48,625 nucleotides of DNA from Oscillospiraceae bacterium (GCA_017502265.1 JAFVVI010000016.1:1-48625); one strand, 5' to 3'. Numbered from the stretch's first letter, positions 16,176-24,447 are shown. Notes: generated from the sequence alone by a model not told the origin. Made by a program: numbers and translations.

Positions 16176-16223
16176 ATTGCATTGGATTTATTTTTTATTG
16201 CAATTTGTCCGAGGTAGTGCAAT
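16176..16223. promoter_or_regulatory. Candidate AraC-type operator half-sites
   Basis: Three TGCA cores lie in the divergent intergenic region within TTGCATTG (16177-16184), ATTGCAAT (16197-16204) and GTGCAATA (16217-16224). They are spaced 21 and 19 bp, about two helical turns each, so they face the same side of the DNA. They sit between the hydro-lyase operon and the AraC-family gene. Confidence 0.4.
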
Positions 16224-16265
16224 ATTTTGTTTTTTGTGTTATGATAAGCGAAAGGAGTTGATCTT

Positions 16266-17150
16266 ATGCCGGAACGGGTAACACTGGAGAATTTTCAGGC
16301 GGCCCAGCGACATTATCATATTTACCGTATTCACAGTACCGCTGTGGCCCATTTGACCCATTATCACGATTATTATCAGGTTTGCTATGTGGTCAGCGGA
16401 GAGATCCTGCACAAGCAGGGAAAGGATGTGGTTGCCCTGCAGGCCGGTGACGCGTTCATTGTGCCGCCGGGATTTGTTCACAGCGTGCATTTCAATAACG
16501 CCTATACCGAAATGTACTCCCTTTCTTTTGCCCAGACTCTGTTCACGCCGGGCTTTACCCAAACCAATGCCTATCAGTTTTTAACGAGTTTACAGACGGG
16601 CGTTGCGGCTATGGAAGGGGAGACGGTCCGTCTGCGGCTGACTTTGGATAAAGGTCATCGGCAAAGCATGGAGGATCTTATGAAATGCCTGATCCGGCAG
16701 CAGGAATCTGAGTGTCCGCAGGGATTGTCCGCAGCGCCCAGCCTTGTGTCGTCGATTCTGTACCTTCTGTCCCAAAGCTATTATAGTCAGCCGCAAAATG
16801 CCCATGCCTATCGAGCCCTGGCGGATTACAGCGGCCCGATGCTCCAATGTATCGGCTATGTGGACAAGCATTATAAGGAAAACCTTTCCCCTATGGAGCT
16901 GGCAAAGCAGTACGGCTTGTCCCGCTCTGTGTTCTTTTCGGTGTTCCCGCAGTTTGCCGGAATGCCCTTTCGCAAATATGTTGCCAGCAAGCGGATTGCA
17001 GAAGCCCAGATGCTGATCCGCACATACCCGGAACGGCCCATTTCGCAAATTGCAAATGCGGTAGGATACATAGATGATTCCACATTTTACCGCAATTTTC
17101 TACAAATCACCGGCGTGACGCCCTCTAAGTACAGATCCGGCTGCCGATAA
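16266..17150 (+). CDS. AraC family transcriptional regulator with cupin sensor
   Basis: This 294-residue protein has an N-terminal cupin-like ligand domain (about residues 20-140, with the HYHDYYQVCYVVSGE and LQAGDAFIVPPGFVHSV patterns) and a C-terminal double helix-turn-helix (about residues 195-290: SPMELAKQYGLSRSVFFSVF, then ISQIANAVGYIDDSTFYRNF and GVTPSKYR). Its position, divergent from the hydro-lyase operon with 140 bp between starts, makes it the likely ligand-responsive regulator of that operon. The ligand is probably the substrate acid. AAAGGAG precedes the ATG. Confidence 0.9.
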   Translation: MPERVTLENFQAAQRHYHIYRIHSTAVAHLTHYHDYYQVCYVVSGEILHKQGKDVVALQAGDAFIVPPGFVHSVHFNNAYTEMYSLSFAQTLFTPGFTQTNAYQFLTSLQTGVAAMEGETVRLRLTLDKGHRQSMEDLMKCLIRQQESECPQGLSAAPSLVSSILYLLSQSYYSQPQNAHAYRALADYSGPMLQCIGYVDKHYKENLSPMELAKQYGLSRSVFFSVFPQFAGMPFRKYVASKRIAEAQMLIRTYPERPISQIANAVGYIDDSTFYRNFLQITGVTPSKYRSGCR

Positions 17151-17185
17151 GAAGTTAATGGCCTTAAAACCGGATATCCCATCAA

Positions 17186-17223
17186 TAAAAAGACAGACAC
17201 ACCGATGTGTGTCTGTCTTTTTG
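17186..17223 (+). terminator. Terminator after the AraC-type gene
   Basis: AAAAGACAGACACAC pairs with GTGTGTCTGTCTTTT around a short loop, ending in a T run. Confidence 0.88.
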
Positions 17224-17411
17224 CAGGGGGCGGGTATTTTGTGTGGTGTCAGAATAAAATTTTTCTGTACAATTGTGTAATTCTATGGTATCATAACGGC
17301 AGTTTATGCCGATCTTCCGCATATTGTGGAAACGGCAAAGCGGATAATTAATATCATCAAAAAAAAGACTATGTGAGTATATGTGGTTTTTTGGAAGAAA
17401 TGAGGTATAGA

Positions 17412-20400
17412 ATGCGGAAATTATTAGCTTTTTTACTGGTTATCACAACAATGATTCCGATACTTGGAGGTGCACAAATGCGTGTTAGCGCGGCCAATAA
17501 TGCCAGCACCATGAATACGGCGAATGTCACACCGTTTACTTTGGTAAACTGGGCTTCTCCCGACAAGGCAATGGACAATGTTTTTGGCATACCGCAGTTT
17601 GCTGTAGATGGCAAAAGCTTAGCTGCGAATAAAAGTAATTGGAAGATGGTTTGGCGTGCCAGCGGCGATATACAAAAAGAGGCGCAGGCGCTGAAGACCC
17701 GTTTGGATGCAGTTCCTGAGGGCTCCCGGTATTTTTATGTTGCTACCAAGTCGACCTTCGTGGTTATGACGGAAGATGTGATCTATCACGATGAAGGCGT
17801 AGCGAAGCTGAAAGCCTGGGTCACAGAGTTTTTGTCCTACTATAAGTCCATTGGCGGCAAACTCGATGGTATTATATTGGATACGGAGTATCGTATGGAC
17901 TCCATTTCCAACATCGCCAAGGGACAGTTTAACGAAGAGGTGGCCTCTTCCAAATATAACATACCGGATAAGTATGACTATGCAAGCGGCGCTGAAATGC
18001 TGATGCGGATCCAAAGAAATGCCAAGTATCCCAAGCTGCGGCAAATGCTGGAGAAGGAAGGCTTTGTTTTTTATACGGGAACCGATAAGTCAGAGCTGAG
18101 CTATATGCTTGATTCCAAAGCGGAGGCGTATTCTCTCGACCGTTCTATCTGGAGCAAGGTGATGGCGCTTATGAAGCGGGATTACCTGCACGAAGCGATC
18201 TTTGATCCGCTTATCTCGTTCTATGAGGATGCCGTTCTCAGCGATTACGATTTTACAAACACCCAAAGCTGGCTGAAGACCACCGGTACCAATGGCTATA
18301 GTAAAAATGTTACCGGCAATAAAATTGAGATCGGCAACGCGTCTAACCTCTATACATATGCCCAGCGGCCCAGCAAAAGCTTTTATCAGGGGGATGGCTC
18401 CAAATATCCTCCCGGCTATAACAAAGCGATCTATGAAGATACTTCCTTCAACTCGTTCCGGCTGGATATTCGCGCTTTTAAGGATGTGCAGGCAGCTACG
18501 GACGAAGACGGCTACCTCAATGCATGGATCACCTTCTATGACTATAATTACGGGACCAACACATCGGGCTATGCAAACAATACTGTCTCCGGAACGGCAT
18601 ATCACACGGAAACCCTCTACCATCTCGGTTTGATGGATCCCAAGCCATTCTTAGGTTATGTGTATAAGGACGAGATTAAGAAAGATGAGGCCCAGCGTAG
18701 AGTGCTGGCAGCGGGTAAGAAACTGACCACAGAAAATATAGAGGCGGAAAAAGCCAAGCTGACTTCCGATATCATCGCTGAGATGTACCAGGAAAGAATG
18801 CAGAATATTTCGGATATTATGGCAGAACTGACCCGGGTGGCGGGCGCTTCTGACAGAAAACCCATTCCCTATGCCGGTTCCTGGAACAGCGACTTTGTGA
18901 TCTCCGGCATGTACGCCGGCGGACGGAATATCTGGCGTATTACCCCCGATATTACCCAACTCGAATCCCTTGAACAGTTCAGAGTGGCCGGTCAAACCCC
19001 CACCTTCCGACTCAACGGCCAGACGGTGACCTTCCCCCAGGGCAAGATCCTGAGTGAAGCGGAGATCGCGCCTTACGGCTCCTGTGGTTACTGGGTAGAG
19101 ACTCCTGCGGATGTAAAGCCTGTGGTGGTCAACGATGTTAACCGGCACATGAAGTATCCGGCCTACCAGGAGATTTTCTCGGCTGAGCTGAATACAAACT
19201 ACTGGACAAAGAGCGGTAGCATCACTGTGCAAGATGGCGTTGCCACCATGTCCGGCGGCACCACGCTGAGCAATAAGTCTATCCCCAGCCGGATCACTGC
19301 TGGCGACAACTATGCCAAGCAGCAAGCGTGGGAGGTAAGTTTTGCGGTTAATTCCAAGGATGTCAAGGCAATCCTGCTGAGCGGAAACTCCAGTGATGAC
19401 CTCCGTATAGAAAATGGTAAACTGGAGTATAGGAACAACGGAAAATTTACCACCCTGGCAAGTATTTCTGCCAATTCCACTTATACTTTGCGCAAGGTAG
19501 TGGACATGGCAAATAAAAAGTGTAATTACTATTTGTATGATGCGAATGGAAAAGAGGTTGCAAAGGTAACAGGTGTAGGCATGGGAGACACTACCGCGCC
19601 TATTTCCAACATTAGCTTCCAGGTGACTTCTTCCAACTCTACACATAAGCTGATACTGGATAACTACAAGCTTTACCCCATCGGCATTACCGCGGATTTC
19701 GAGTGCTATGATGCGGAAACCGGCTATCAGCTGACAAGCACCACCAATGACGGAGCAACTGCCTACCGCCTGTCTTGGATGAACGCCTCTGCTCAGATTA
19801 AGAAGGCAACGATTGTTGCGGAGTTCTATAACGGCGGAACTTTAGTGTCCAAGAAGACGGTTCGTAAGGTTATTATGGCTCCGGGCGCTGATGGCGTAGA
19901 AATCGAAATTGTACCTTTGAGCGCTGGTAAGTCTGTGAAGCTCAGCTTGTCTGTGGCTGACGCAACTGCTGCTGATCTGGAAGAGCAGAATAGCGCAAGC
20001 CAAGGTGGCACCACTACTGGCAAGCCCACCAACGGTACCACCGGAAATGTCCCTGGAAATACAGGCGGCAATACGGTCGGTGATATGGATGATATGGATT
20101 TCATCGGCGATATGGACGATATGGATTTCATCGGCGATATGGACGACTTCGGCGACATGGACGATTTCGGCGATATGGATGAAATTGGCGATATGGACGA
20201 AACCGGCGATATGGACGAAACCGGCGATATGGACGAAACCGGCGATGTGGGCCAAACCGGTGATGTGGGCGAAACCGGTGACATAGACGACACGGGCAAT
20301 ACCCCCGATGGAACCACCGGCAGTACATCCGATGGCACTATGGACAATGTCGATAATGACGGCAACACGCCGGATCCGTCGAACCCCGACCAGAAGAAAG

Positions 20401-20549
20401 GGTTGTCGGGCGGTGTGATTGCATTGATCGTGGTGTGTGGGCTGGTCGCTGCAGCGGCAATTGCTGTGGGCGTTTTGTTCCTTGTCAAGAAGGAAAATAC
20501 CATTCCCTGGATCACAGAAATGATCAAGCGGATATTAAAAAAGCAATAA
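17412..20549 (+). CDS. Large secreted, membrane-anchored protein with acidic repeat tract
   Basis: This protein has 1045 residues when started at 17412, where GAGG lies 6 bases upstream. A Sec signal (MRKLLAFLLVITTMIPILGG) ends near a VSA cleavage site. Residues about 40-560 look like a TIM-barrel-type domain (GGKLDGIILDTEYRMD is a strand with candidate acidic residues), resembling glycoside hydrolases without a clear family. Residues about 590-760 resemble a LamG/jelly-roll module (LILDNYKLYP ends it). Residues about 770-870 look like an Ig-type domain. A Gly/Thr/Asn linker leads to a 72-residue Gly-Asp-Met-Asp repeat (residues 890-961), one membrane helix (GGVIALIVVCGLVAAAAIAV) and a short basic cytoplasmic tail. 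It is probably a cell-surface carbohydrate-active or adhesive protein. The specific function is unknown. Confidence 0.75.
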   Translation: MRKLLAFLLVITTMIPILGGAQMRVSAANNASTMNTANVTPFTLVNWASPDKAMDNVFGIPQFAVDGKSLAANKSNWKMVWRASGDIQKEAQALKTRLDAVPEGSRYFYVATKSTFVVMTEDVIYHDEGVAKLKAWVTEFLSYYKSIGGKLDGIILDTEYRMDSISNIAKGQFNEEVASSKYNIPDKYDYASGAEMLMRIQRNAKYPKLRQMLEKEGFVFYTGTDKSELSYMLDSKAEAYSLDRSIWSKVMALMKRDYLHEAIFDPLISFYEDAVLSDYDFTNTQSWLKTTGTNGYSKNVTGNKIEIGNASNLYTYAQRPSKSFYQGDGSKYPPGYNKAIYEDTSFNSFRLDIRAFKDVQAATDEDGYLNAWITFYDYNYGTNTSGYANNTVSGTAYHTETLYHLGLMDPKPFLGYVYKDEIKKDEAQRRVLAAGKKLTTENIEAEKAKLTSDIIAEMYQERMQNISDIMAELTRVAGASDRKPIPYAGSWNSDFVISGMYAGGRNIWRITPDITQLESLEQFRVAGQTPTFRLNGQTVTFPQGKILSEAEIAPYGSCGYWVETPADVKPVVVNDVNRHMKYPAYQEIFSAELNTNYWTKSGSITVQDGVATMSGGTTLSNKSIPSRITAGDNYAKQQAWEVSFAVNSKDVKAILLSGNSSDDLRIENGKLEYRNNGKFTTLASISANSTYTLRKVVDMANKKCNYYLYDANGKEVAKVTGVGMGDTTAPISNISFQVTSSNSTHKLILDNYKLYPIGITADFECYDAETGYQLTSTTNDGATAYRLSWMNASAQIKKATIVAEFYNGGTLVSKKTVRKVIMAPGADGVEIEIVPLSAGKSVKLSLSVADATAADLEEQNSASQGGTTTGKPTNGTTGNVPGNTGGNTVGDMDDMDFIGDMDDMDFIGDMDDFGDMDDFGDMDEIGDMDETGDMDETGDMDETGDVGQTGDVGETGDIDDTGNTPDGTTGSTSDGTMDNVDNDGNTPDPSNPDQKKGLSGGVIALIVVCGLVAAAAIAVGVLFLVKKENTIPWITEMIKRILKKQ
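20079..20294 (+). repeat. In-frame tandem repeat coding GDMDxx units
   Basis: Two 27-base units code GDMDDMDFI. Nine 18-base units follow: GDMDDF twice, GDMDEI, GDMDET three times, GDVGQT, GDVGET and GDIDDT. The tract is 216 bases with no frame break. It is highly acidic and could bind divalent cations or act as a stalk between the surface domains and the membrane helix. Confidence 0.9.
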
Positions 20550-20587
20550 AGAAAGAGGACATCCATACGGATGTCCTCTTTCTTCAC
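20549..20587 (+). terminator. Terminator of the surface-protein gene
   Basis: AAGAAAGAGGACATCC pairs with GGATGTCCTCTTTCTT around ATAC, directly overlapping the gene end. Confidence 0.9.
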
Positions 20588-20600
20588 TTTTTACACAACA

Positions 20601-20653
20601 AAAAAGAGACAGCCTTACGACTGTCTCTTCTGGTGCGCGAGGCGGGACTTGAA
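20601..20653. repeat. Left direct repeat of the tRNA-Leu element (displaced tRNA 3' end plus terminator)
   Basis: This segment matches 30399-30451 at 49 of 53 positions. It holds a GAGACAG/CTGTCTC hairpin and then TGGTGCGCGAGGCGGGACTT, the reverse complement of the tRNA-Leu 3' end (20631-20653). Past 20653 it no longer forms a tRNA. It is the displaced original 3' end and terminator. Confidence 0.9.
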
Positions 20654-20717
20654 GGCCTTGTAGACCACCTGTTCCTTCGAACATCGCCTTGGAAAAACGG
20701 GTAATTAAGGCCACTGC

Positions 20718-20735
20718 CGCCGACGTTCTGCCGAC
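20718..20735. promoter_or_regulatory. Candidate integrase arm-type sites, left end
   Basis: CGCCGAC at 20718-20724 and TGCCGAC at 20729-20735. The wider strings TGCCGCCGAC and TGCCGACCTGC both recur at the right end of the element (30247-30273), with no other sequence in common there. Confidence 0.5.
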
Positions 20736-20783
20736 CTGCTATCCAAAAACTACAATCGCAAGCTTTACGAACACAAGGACGGG

Positions 20784-21935
20784 TCAGACGGCGAAAACCA
20801 AGGCTCCAACCTTGTCTGCTGCCTCTTTCACAGAGGAGGGGAAAACGTGGGTGTAGATGTTCATTGTTGTAGTGAAGTCTTTGTGGCCTAAAACCTGTTG
20901 GGCGGTTTTAACATCCACACCCTGCAGGAACATAATGGATGCACAGAGGTGTCTAAGATCGTGGAATCGACACTTAGGTAGGCCAGCAGCGTTCTGTAAT
21001 TTGGTGAACATCTGACTTAGGTACTCAGGGTAGATAGGTTTACCATCAGGATGAACGATGATAAAGTCGGTAACTGTGTAGTTTTTGCCCATTCGTAGTC
21101 TGTTGGCTAAACATTTGGACTTGTGTTGGTGTAGCTTCTGCAGTAGAGGGGCAGGAACATTGACTGTTCTAATGCCGCTCTCTGTCTTTGGCTCCTTGAT
21201 GATGGATTTGCCACCAACGACTACCCGGTTCCGGGTAACGTGAATTTGCTTGTTTTCCCAATCAATGTCATCCCATTGCAAGCCAAGTAGTTCTCCTCGT
21301 CTTAGGCCAAGACATAGCTCCATGTCAATAACAAGCTCCATTTCAGTGCCTTTGGCAGCGGCAATCAGTTGCTTAATCTGTGCTTGATTATAAATTACAG
21401 GTGCTTTCTTTTGGCCCTTGGGCATCATAATGCGATTACAGGGAGAGCGTGGGATGATACCTGCTAAAACTGCCTTGTCCATACAGCCCTTCAACACGTG
21501 GTAAGTGTGTTTAATAGTCTTAACAGACATAGGCTTGCCGGAGCTGGGAGAAACCTTTAACCGATTGACCCAATCCTGGACGATTAATGTACTGAGTTCT
21601 TGAACTTGTATATTTCCAATAAGCGGCTTAATATAACGACGAATCATACCTTGATAGCCAGATAGAGTAGTGGGAGACACGTTAGGCTCTATGTAAACAT
21701 CCATCCACGTATCAATCCATTCGCTGACAGTGATCTTGCTGTTGGTAACGTGGTAGCCCTTTTCTAACTCGCGGATATACTCAGCCATAGCACGCTCGGC
21801 TTCTCTTTTAGTGCCCTCTATGGTTTTGTAGCGACGAATTCTCTTGCCGGAGATGGGGTCCTTAGGTAGTTCGATGGTGATCTGCCAAGAACGGCCCTTG
21901 GCGTCTCTTTTTCTAATGCTTCCAGATGTAATCAT
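20784..21935 (-). CDS. int: Tyrosine recombinase/integrase
   Basis: This 383-residue site-specific recombinase has an N-terminal arm-binding domain (about residues 15-60, SWQITIELPKDPISGKRIRR), a SAM-like core-binding domain (about 65-165, with SEWIDTWMDVYIEP) and a catalytic domain with all expected residues: LRRGELLGLQW (Arg near 212), HDLRHLC (His325, Arg328), LGHKDFTTT (His351) and NIYTHV (nucleophile Tyr361). It should recombine the 3' end of tRNA-Leu with the element. The excisionase gene overlaps its ribosome site (AAGGAGG inside the end of xis), so both are made from one message. Confidence 0.95.
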   Translation of the reverse strand: MITSGSIRKRDAKGRSWQITIELPKDPISGKRIRRYKTIEGTKREAERAMAEYIRELEKGYHVTNSKITVSEWIDTWMDVYIEPNVSPTTLSGYQGMIRRYIKPLIGNIQVQELSTLIVQDWVNRLKVSPSSGKPMSVKTIKHTYHVLKGCMDKAVLAGIIPRSPCNRIMMPKGQKKAPVIYNQAQIKQLIAAAKGTEMELVIDMELCLGLRRGELLGLQWDDIDWENKQIHVTRNRVVVGGKSIIKEPKTESGIRTVNVPAPLLQKLHQHKSKCLANRLRMGKNYTVTDFIIVHPDGKPIYPEYLSQMFTKLQNAAGLPKCRFHDLRHLCASIMFLQGVDVKTAQQVLGHKDFTTTMNIYTHVFPSSVKEAADKVGALVFAV

Positions 21936-21939
21936 AGTG

Positions 21940-22116
21940 TTAGTCCTCCTTAATTAACATGGGGGTATCGGGATTCAGAAACGCTCTCAGCGTTGTTTCC
22001 GATACATAATAACGGTTGTTGATTTGTAGATGATTCATATTTTTAATCAGCAGCAGAGCCTTTGAGTAAGGCAGGCCTGTGATCTCAGCGACCTGCTGAG
22101 GGGATAGCATTTTCAT
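21940..22116 (-). CDS. xis: Excisionase-like DNA-binding protein
   Basis: This 58-residue protein, MKMLSPQQVAEITGLPYSKA onward, has a winged-helix or HTH start (SPQQVAEITGLPYSKALLLIK) followed by a strand-rich YYVSETTLRAFL end, the common form of Xis proteins in Gram-positive elements. AAGGAGGTTAACACCT precedes the ATG. It lies directly upstream of the integrase gene, which supports a role in steering Int toward excision. Confidence 0.7.
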   Translation of the reverse strand: MKMLSPQQVAEITGLPYSKALLLIKNMNHLQINNRYYVSETTLRAFLNPDTPMLIKED

Positions 22117-22248
22117 AGGTGTTAACCTCCTTGTAAATAATCACGATAAGGATATATAAGTAAGGGGCCTAAAGATTCGGCCCCATAAGAATAAAGCATA
22201 CGGCCCGTAGGGGAATGATCTCCCTACAGGAAGGTTTCTTGAAACCTA

Positions 22249-22689
22249 CTATGCTGTCTTGCTAAAGGATTCGATGTATTCATCCCACGTGTCCTCGGTT
22301 AGTGTTTCATCGTCCATAGCGTTGTAAAGTGCACGAGTTAAGTTTTGTTCTCGTATAGGAATCATACTGGTCAACTCGGCATCTGAGAGAATGGTGGTAA
22401 TGCCATCGATAAAGTGGTAGAACATATCATAATTGTCAAGTGCTGAGCTGATATAGTACTGGAGAGCACTTTCTATTACACCACTTTCTTTTAATGCTGT
22501 ACGCATCTCGATGTTCTCCTTGAGAGCATCGCGCAGTGCAACGAAGTTCGCATAAGGGATAGCTTCGCAATAGAGTTCGTGACATAGATAATCGTCGATA
22601 TATGCAGCGAAAAGGAGCATAGCAGAGCAGCGGTCTTTTGCTAGCAGGTCGCCCAGTGCCATATTGGAATCATTTTTATTAGTAGTCAT
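22249..22689 (-). CDS. Element protein, unknown family (paralogue A)
   Basis: This protein has 146 residues when started at 22689, behind GGAGGACAATATA. It is acidic, helical and has no signal. It aligns along most of its length with the next upstream gene: AAYIDDYLCHELYCEAIP against FAYINDPFSFEFYCSGIP, LKESGVIESALQYYISSAL against VKNSGALQSAARRFVSAAL, and MIPIREQNL against YIPIRNRNL. The two are tandem duplicates that have diverged widely. The position between rep and xis suggests an element-maintenance or anti-host role rather than passenger cargo. No known family is recognised. Confidence 0.65.
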   Translation of the reverse strand: MTTNKNDSNMALGDLLAKDRCSAMLLFAAYIDDYLCHELYCEAIPYANFVALRDALKENIEMRTALKESGVIESALQYYISSALDNYDMFYHFIDGITTILSDAELTSMIPIREQNLTRALYNAMDDETLTEDTWDEYIESFSKTA

Positions 22690-22797
22690 TATATTGTCCT
22701 CCATATTGTTGTAGTTAGATTTTGTGGTCTGACTGTGATAACAGATTTTGCTTGTAAGGGCCTTCTGCCCATAGTTAGGACAGAAGGTTCGTGGTGA

Positions 22798-23244
22798 TTA
22801 TTTAATTGTAGCAAGCTTGATGTCGTGCAAGTGGGTGTACCAGTTCTCGTGGTCAAGGAAACCCCGGTTCCACGAGTCTATCATTGCACAGAATAAATTT
22901 CGGTTTCGTATCGGTATGTATGATAGCAGCTCGGGATCGTTAAAAACTTTAAGTAAGCCGTCTATATACGGGAAAAACCAATCAACATCACAGAGAGCTG
23001 CACTCACAAAACGACGTGCTGCAGACTGGAGTGCACCACTATTTTTTACAGCCAAACGGAAGGTTTCGTCAGTTTGGATGCCATTACAAAGTGCTTGAAA
23101 AGTGGAGTTAGGTATGCCAGAACAGTAGAACTCAAAGCTGAATGGATCGTTTATATAGGCGAAAAAGAGAGCCATTTTTACTTTGGGTTGGACCATTGCA
23201 AGTTCAATGATTGCGGTCGCACAATCGAGGATAGTTTTATTCAT
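22798..23244 (-). CDS. Element protein, unknown family (paralogue B)
   Basis: This 148-residue protein is a diverged duplicate of the 22249-22689 product. Its ATG overlaps the rep stop codon (ATGAATAA), so it is translationally coupled to rep. The shared core runs from about residue 25 to 140 and keeps a YIDG motif, a (Y/M)IPIR motif and a conserved W near the end. It has no membrane segment. Coupling to rep suggests a job in replication, copy control or transfer, but that is inference. Confidence 0.65.
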   Translation of the reverse strand: MNKTILDCATAIIELAMVQPKVKMALFFAYINDPFSFEFYCSGIPNSTFQALCNGIQTDETFRLAVKNSGALQSAARRFVSAALCDVDWFFPYIDGLLKVFNDPELLSYIPIRNRNLFCAMIDSWNRGFLDHENWYTHLHDIKLATIK

Positions 23245-24139
23245 AGATAGTCTCCTTTGTCTTTAATTTTTGATAATTGCCTGTGCTAACAGGGGCGAGA
23301 TAATCTCCTAATTGCATTAGGATTGCTAAGTACGCATCTTCGGTAATTTGAACCCTTGATGTTTCTTCTTGGATAATACCTTCAATTTTAGCTCGTGTTT
23401 TTCGACCAAGATCAGAAAGTTTCCCATAGCCATTAAGGATCGCATCGACGATAAACCGGTCTGTGTTAGTGATGCGACGATCAGTTGTAATAGACGGATT
23501 CTTGTCGATATAATACACGGAAGGAAAGCCGATCTGTTCAAAGGGAGTGCTGGGGTCAAGAGTCAATTCAAGCCTTGTCAAAGGATTTGACAACTTGGCC
23601 TCGGCCTGCTTATTGTACAGCTTGACGCGTCCTACTGTGGAAGACTTGCTTCCCAAGTATTGCGTGAACTCGATGCCATGTCTACGCTCAATGTAGAGCC
23701 GGTGATCTTTGACGAGGAAACACTTGCTTCGCTCAATGGGGATATCAATCGCCAAGTCAAAACGGGAAATCTTACACAAGTTATTTCTAGAATTTCTCAC
23801 TAAAAATCCAAGAAGAAGCCTAAGGTTAGGATCATCACCGACTTTGTTCGGGTTGAAATCTAAACGATAGCGATCCATTAGAGTACCATTACCGATAAGA
23901 CCCTGTCCTAACCAAAATGAGCGATTATCATCTATTTGAAACAACGTTTGGTGGCGGAATGTACCAGGCTTATGACTCTCCCACGTTACGGTGGAAAGTT
24001 TGTTGCTGTTAGATATTTCAACTATGATGCTATTAAGCAGGTCACGCATCTCTGACTTGGTGATACTTACATCGAGAATGATACTGTCGATGCTTAATGT
24101 TAGATCATTATATTGAATAGCTCGGTGGTAATAAATCAC
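23237..24139 (-). CDS. Replication initiation (Rep_trans-like) protein
   Basis: This roughly 300-residue protein starts at GTG with only a weak AGGATC site, so the start is uncertain. Motifs resemble rolling-circle initiators of the pT181/Rep_trans type found in small plasmids and Firmicute integrative elements: YRLDFNPNK, ISRFDLAIDIPI (an acidic metal-binding strand), IYIERRHG-like repeats, LYNKQAEAKL (a Tyr-Asn-Lys motif where the nicking Tyr is expected) and RLELTLDP. In such elements Rep nicks the origin and may also serve as the relaxase. A nested inverted repeat lies 105 bp upstream and could be its target. Confidence 0.7.
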   Translation of the reverse strand: MIYYHRAIQYNDLTLSIDSIILDVSITKSEMRDLLNSIIVEISNSNKLSTVTWESHKPGTFRHQTLFQIDDNRSFWLGQGLIGNGTLMDRYRLDFNPNKVGDDPNLRLLLGFLVRNSRNNLCKISRFDLAIDIPIERSKCFLVKDHRLYIERRHGIEFTQYLGSKSSTVGRVKLYNKQAEAKLSNPLTRLELTLDPSTPFEQIGFPSVYYIDKNPSITTDRRITNTDRFIVDAILNGYGKLSDLGRKTRAKIEGIIQEETSRVQITEDAYLAILMQLGDYLAPVSTGNYQKLKTKETIYE

Positions 24140-24411
24140 GATATTTTTCTATTGATCCTAAAGCGCACAAAAGGACCCCTTCTAGATATGGATACACAAT
24201 ACCAGATAGTCACTTACGCGCTTTTAGGGTGGTTCCTCCTTTCTCCTACCGCTGCCAAATCAAAGTTGCGCATCTTCAAGATGGAGAGGTAGGATGGTCA
24301 ATATTCCATTATCAAAGTCCAAACTAAGCTTAGCTCCAGCAAAGGGAAATGATTGAATCTAAGCAGTGGTATCTCCTTTTGCTGAGCACATTTTATGCCA
24401 TAAAAAAGCAC
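24140..24411. other. Non-coding region upstream of rep
   Basis: No gene is visible in this roughly 270-base stretch, which together with the promoter and leader of the next gene makes a 380-base gap. It contains the nested inverted repeat at 24244-24294 described separately. The divergent rep promoter should also lie here, but I cannot fix it. Confidence 0.5.
24244..24294. other. Nested inverted repeat, possible double-strand origin or oriT
   Basis: The outer pair TCCTACC (24244-24250) and GGTAGGA (24288-24294) encloses a 13-base palindrome CATCTT-C-AAGATG (24271-24283). It lies just upstream of the rep gene. Rolling-circle initiators usually nick within such a hairpin. Confidence 0.4.
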
Positions 24412-24440
24412 TTGTCCAGCGAGTTATTCCGTGATATAAT
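24412..24440 (+). promoter_or_regulatory. Promoter of the ArgR-like gene
   Basis: TTGTCC at 24412-24417, a 17-base spacer, and TATAAT at 24435-24440. Confidence 0.75.
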
Positions 24441-24447
24441 GTGAAAT

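Noticed and set aside
15203-16261. A 352-codon open frame on the plus strand
   Set aside because: It is antisense to the hydro-lyase alpha gene, whose cysteine motifs and TTG start with AAGGAGGG are convincing.
20079-20294. Tandem 18-27-base repeats as a CRISPR array
   Set aside because: The repeats are contiguous, in frame and without spacers. They code the GDMD tract of the surface protein.
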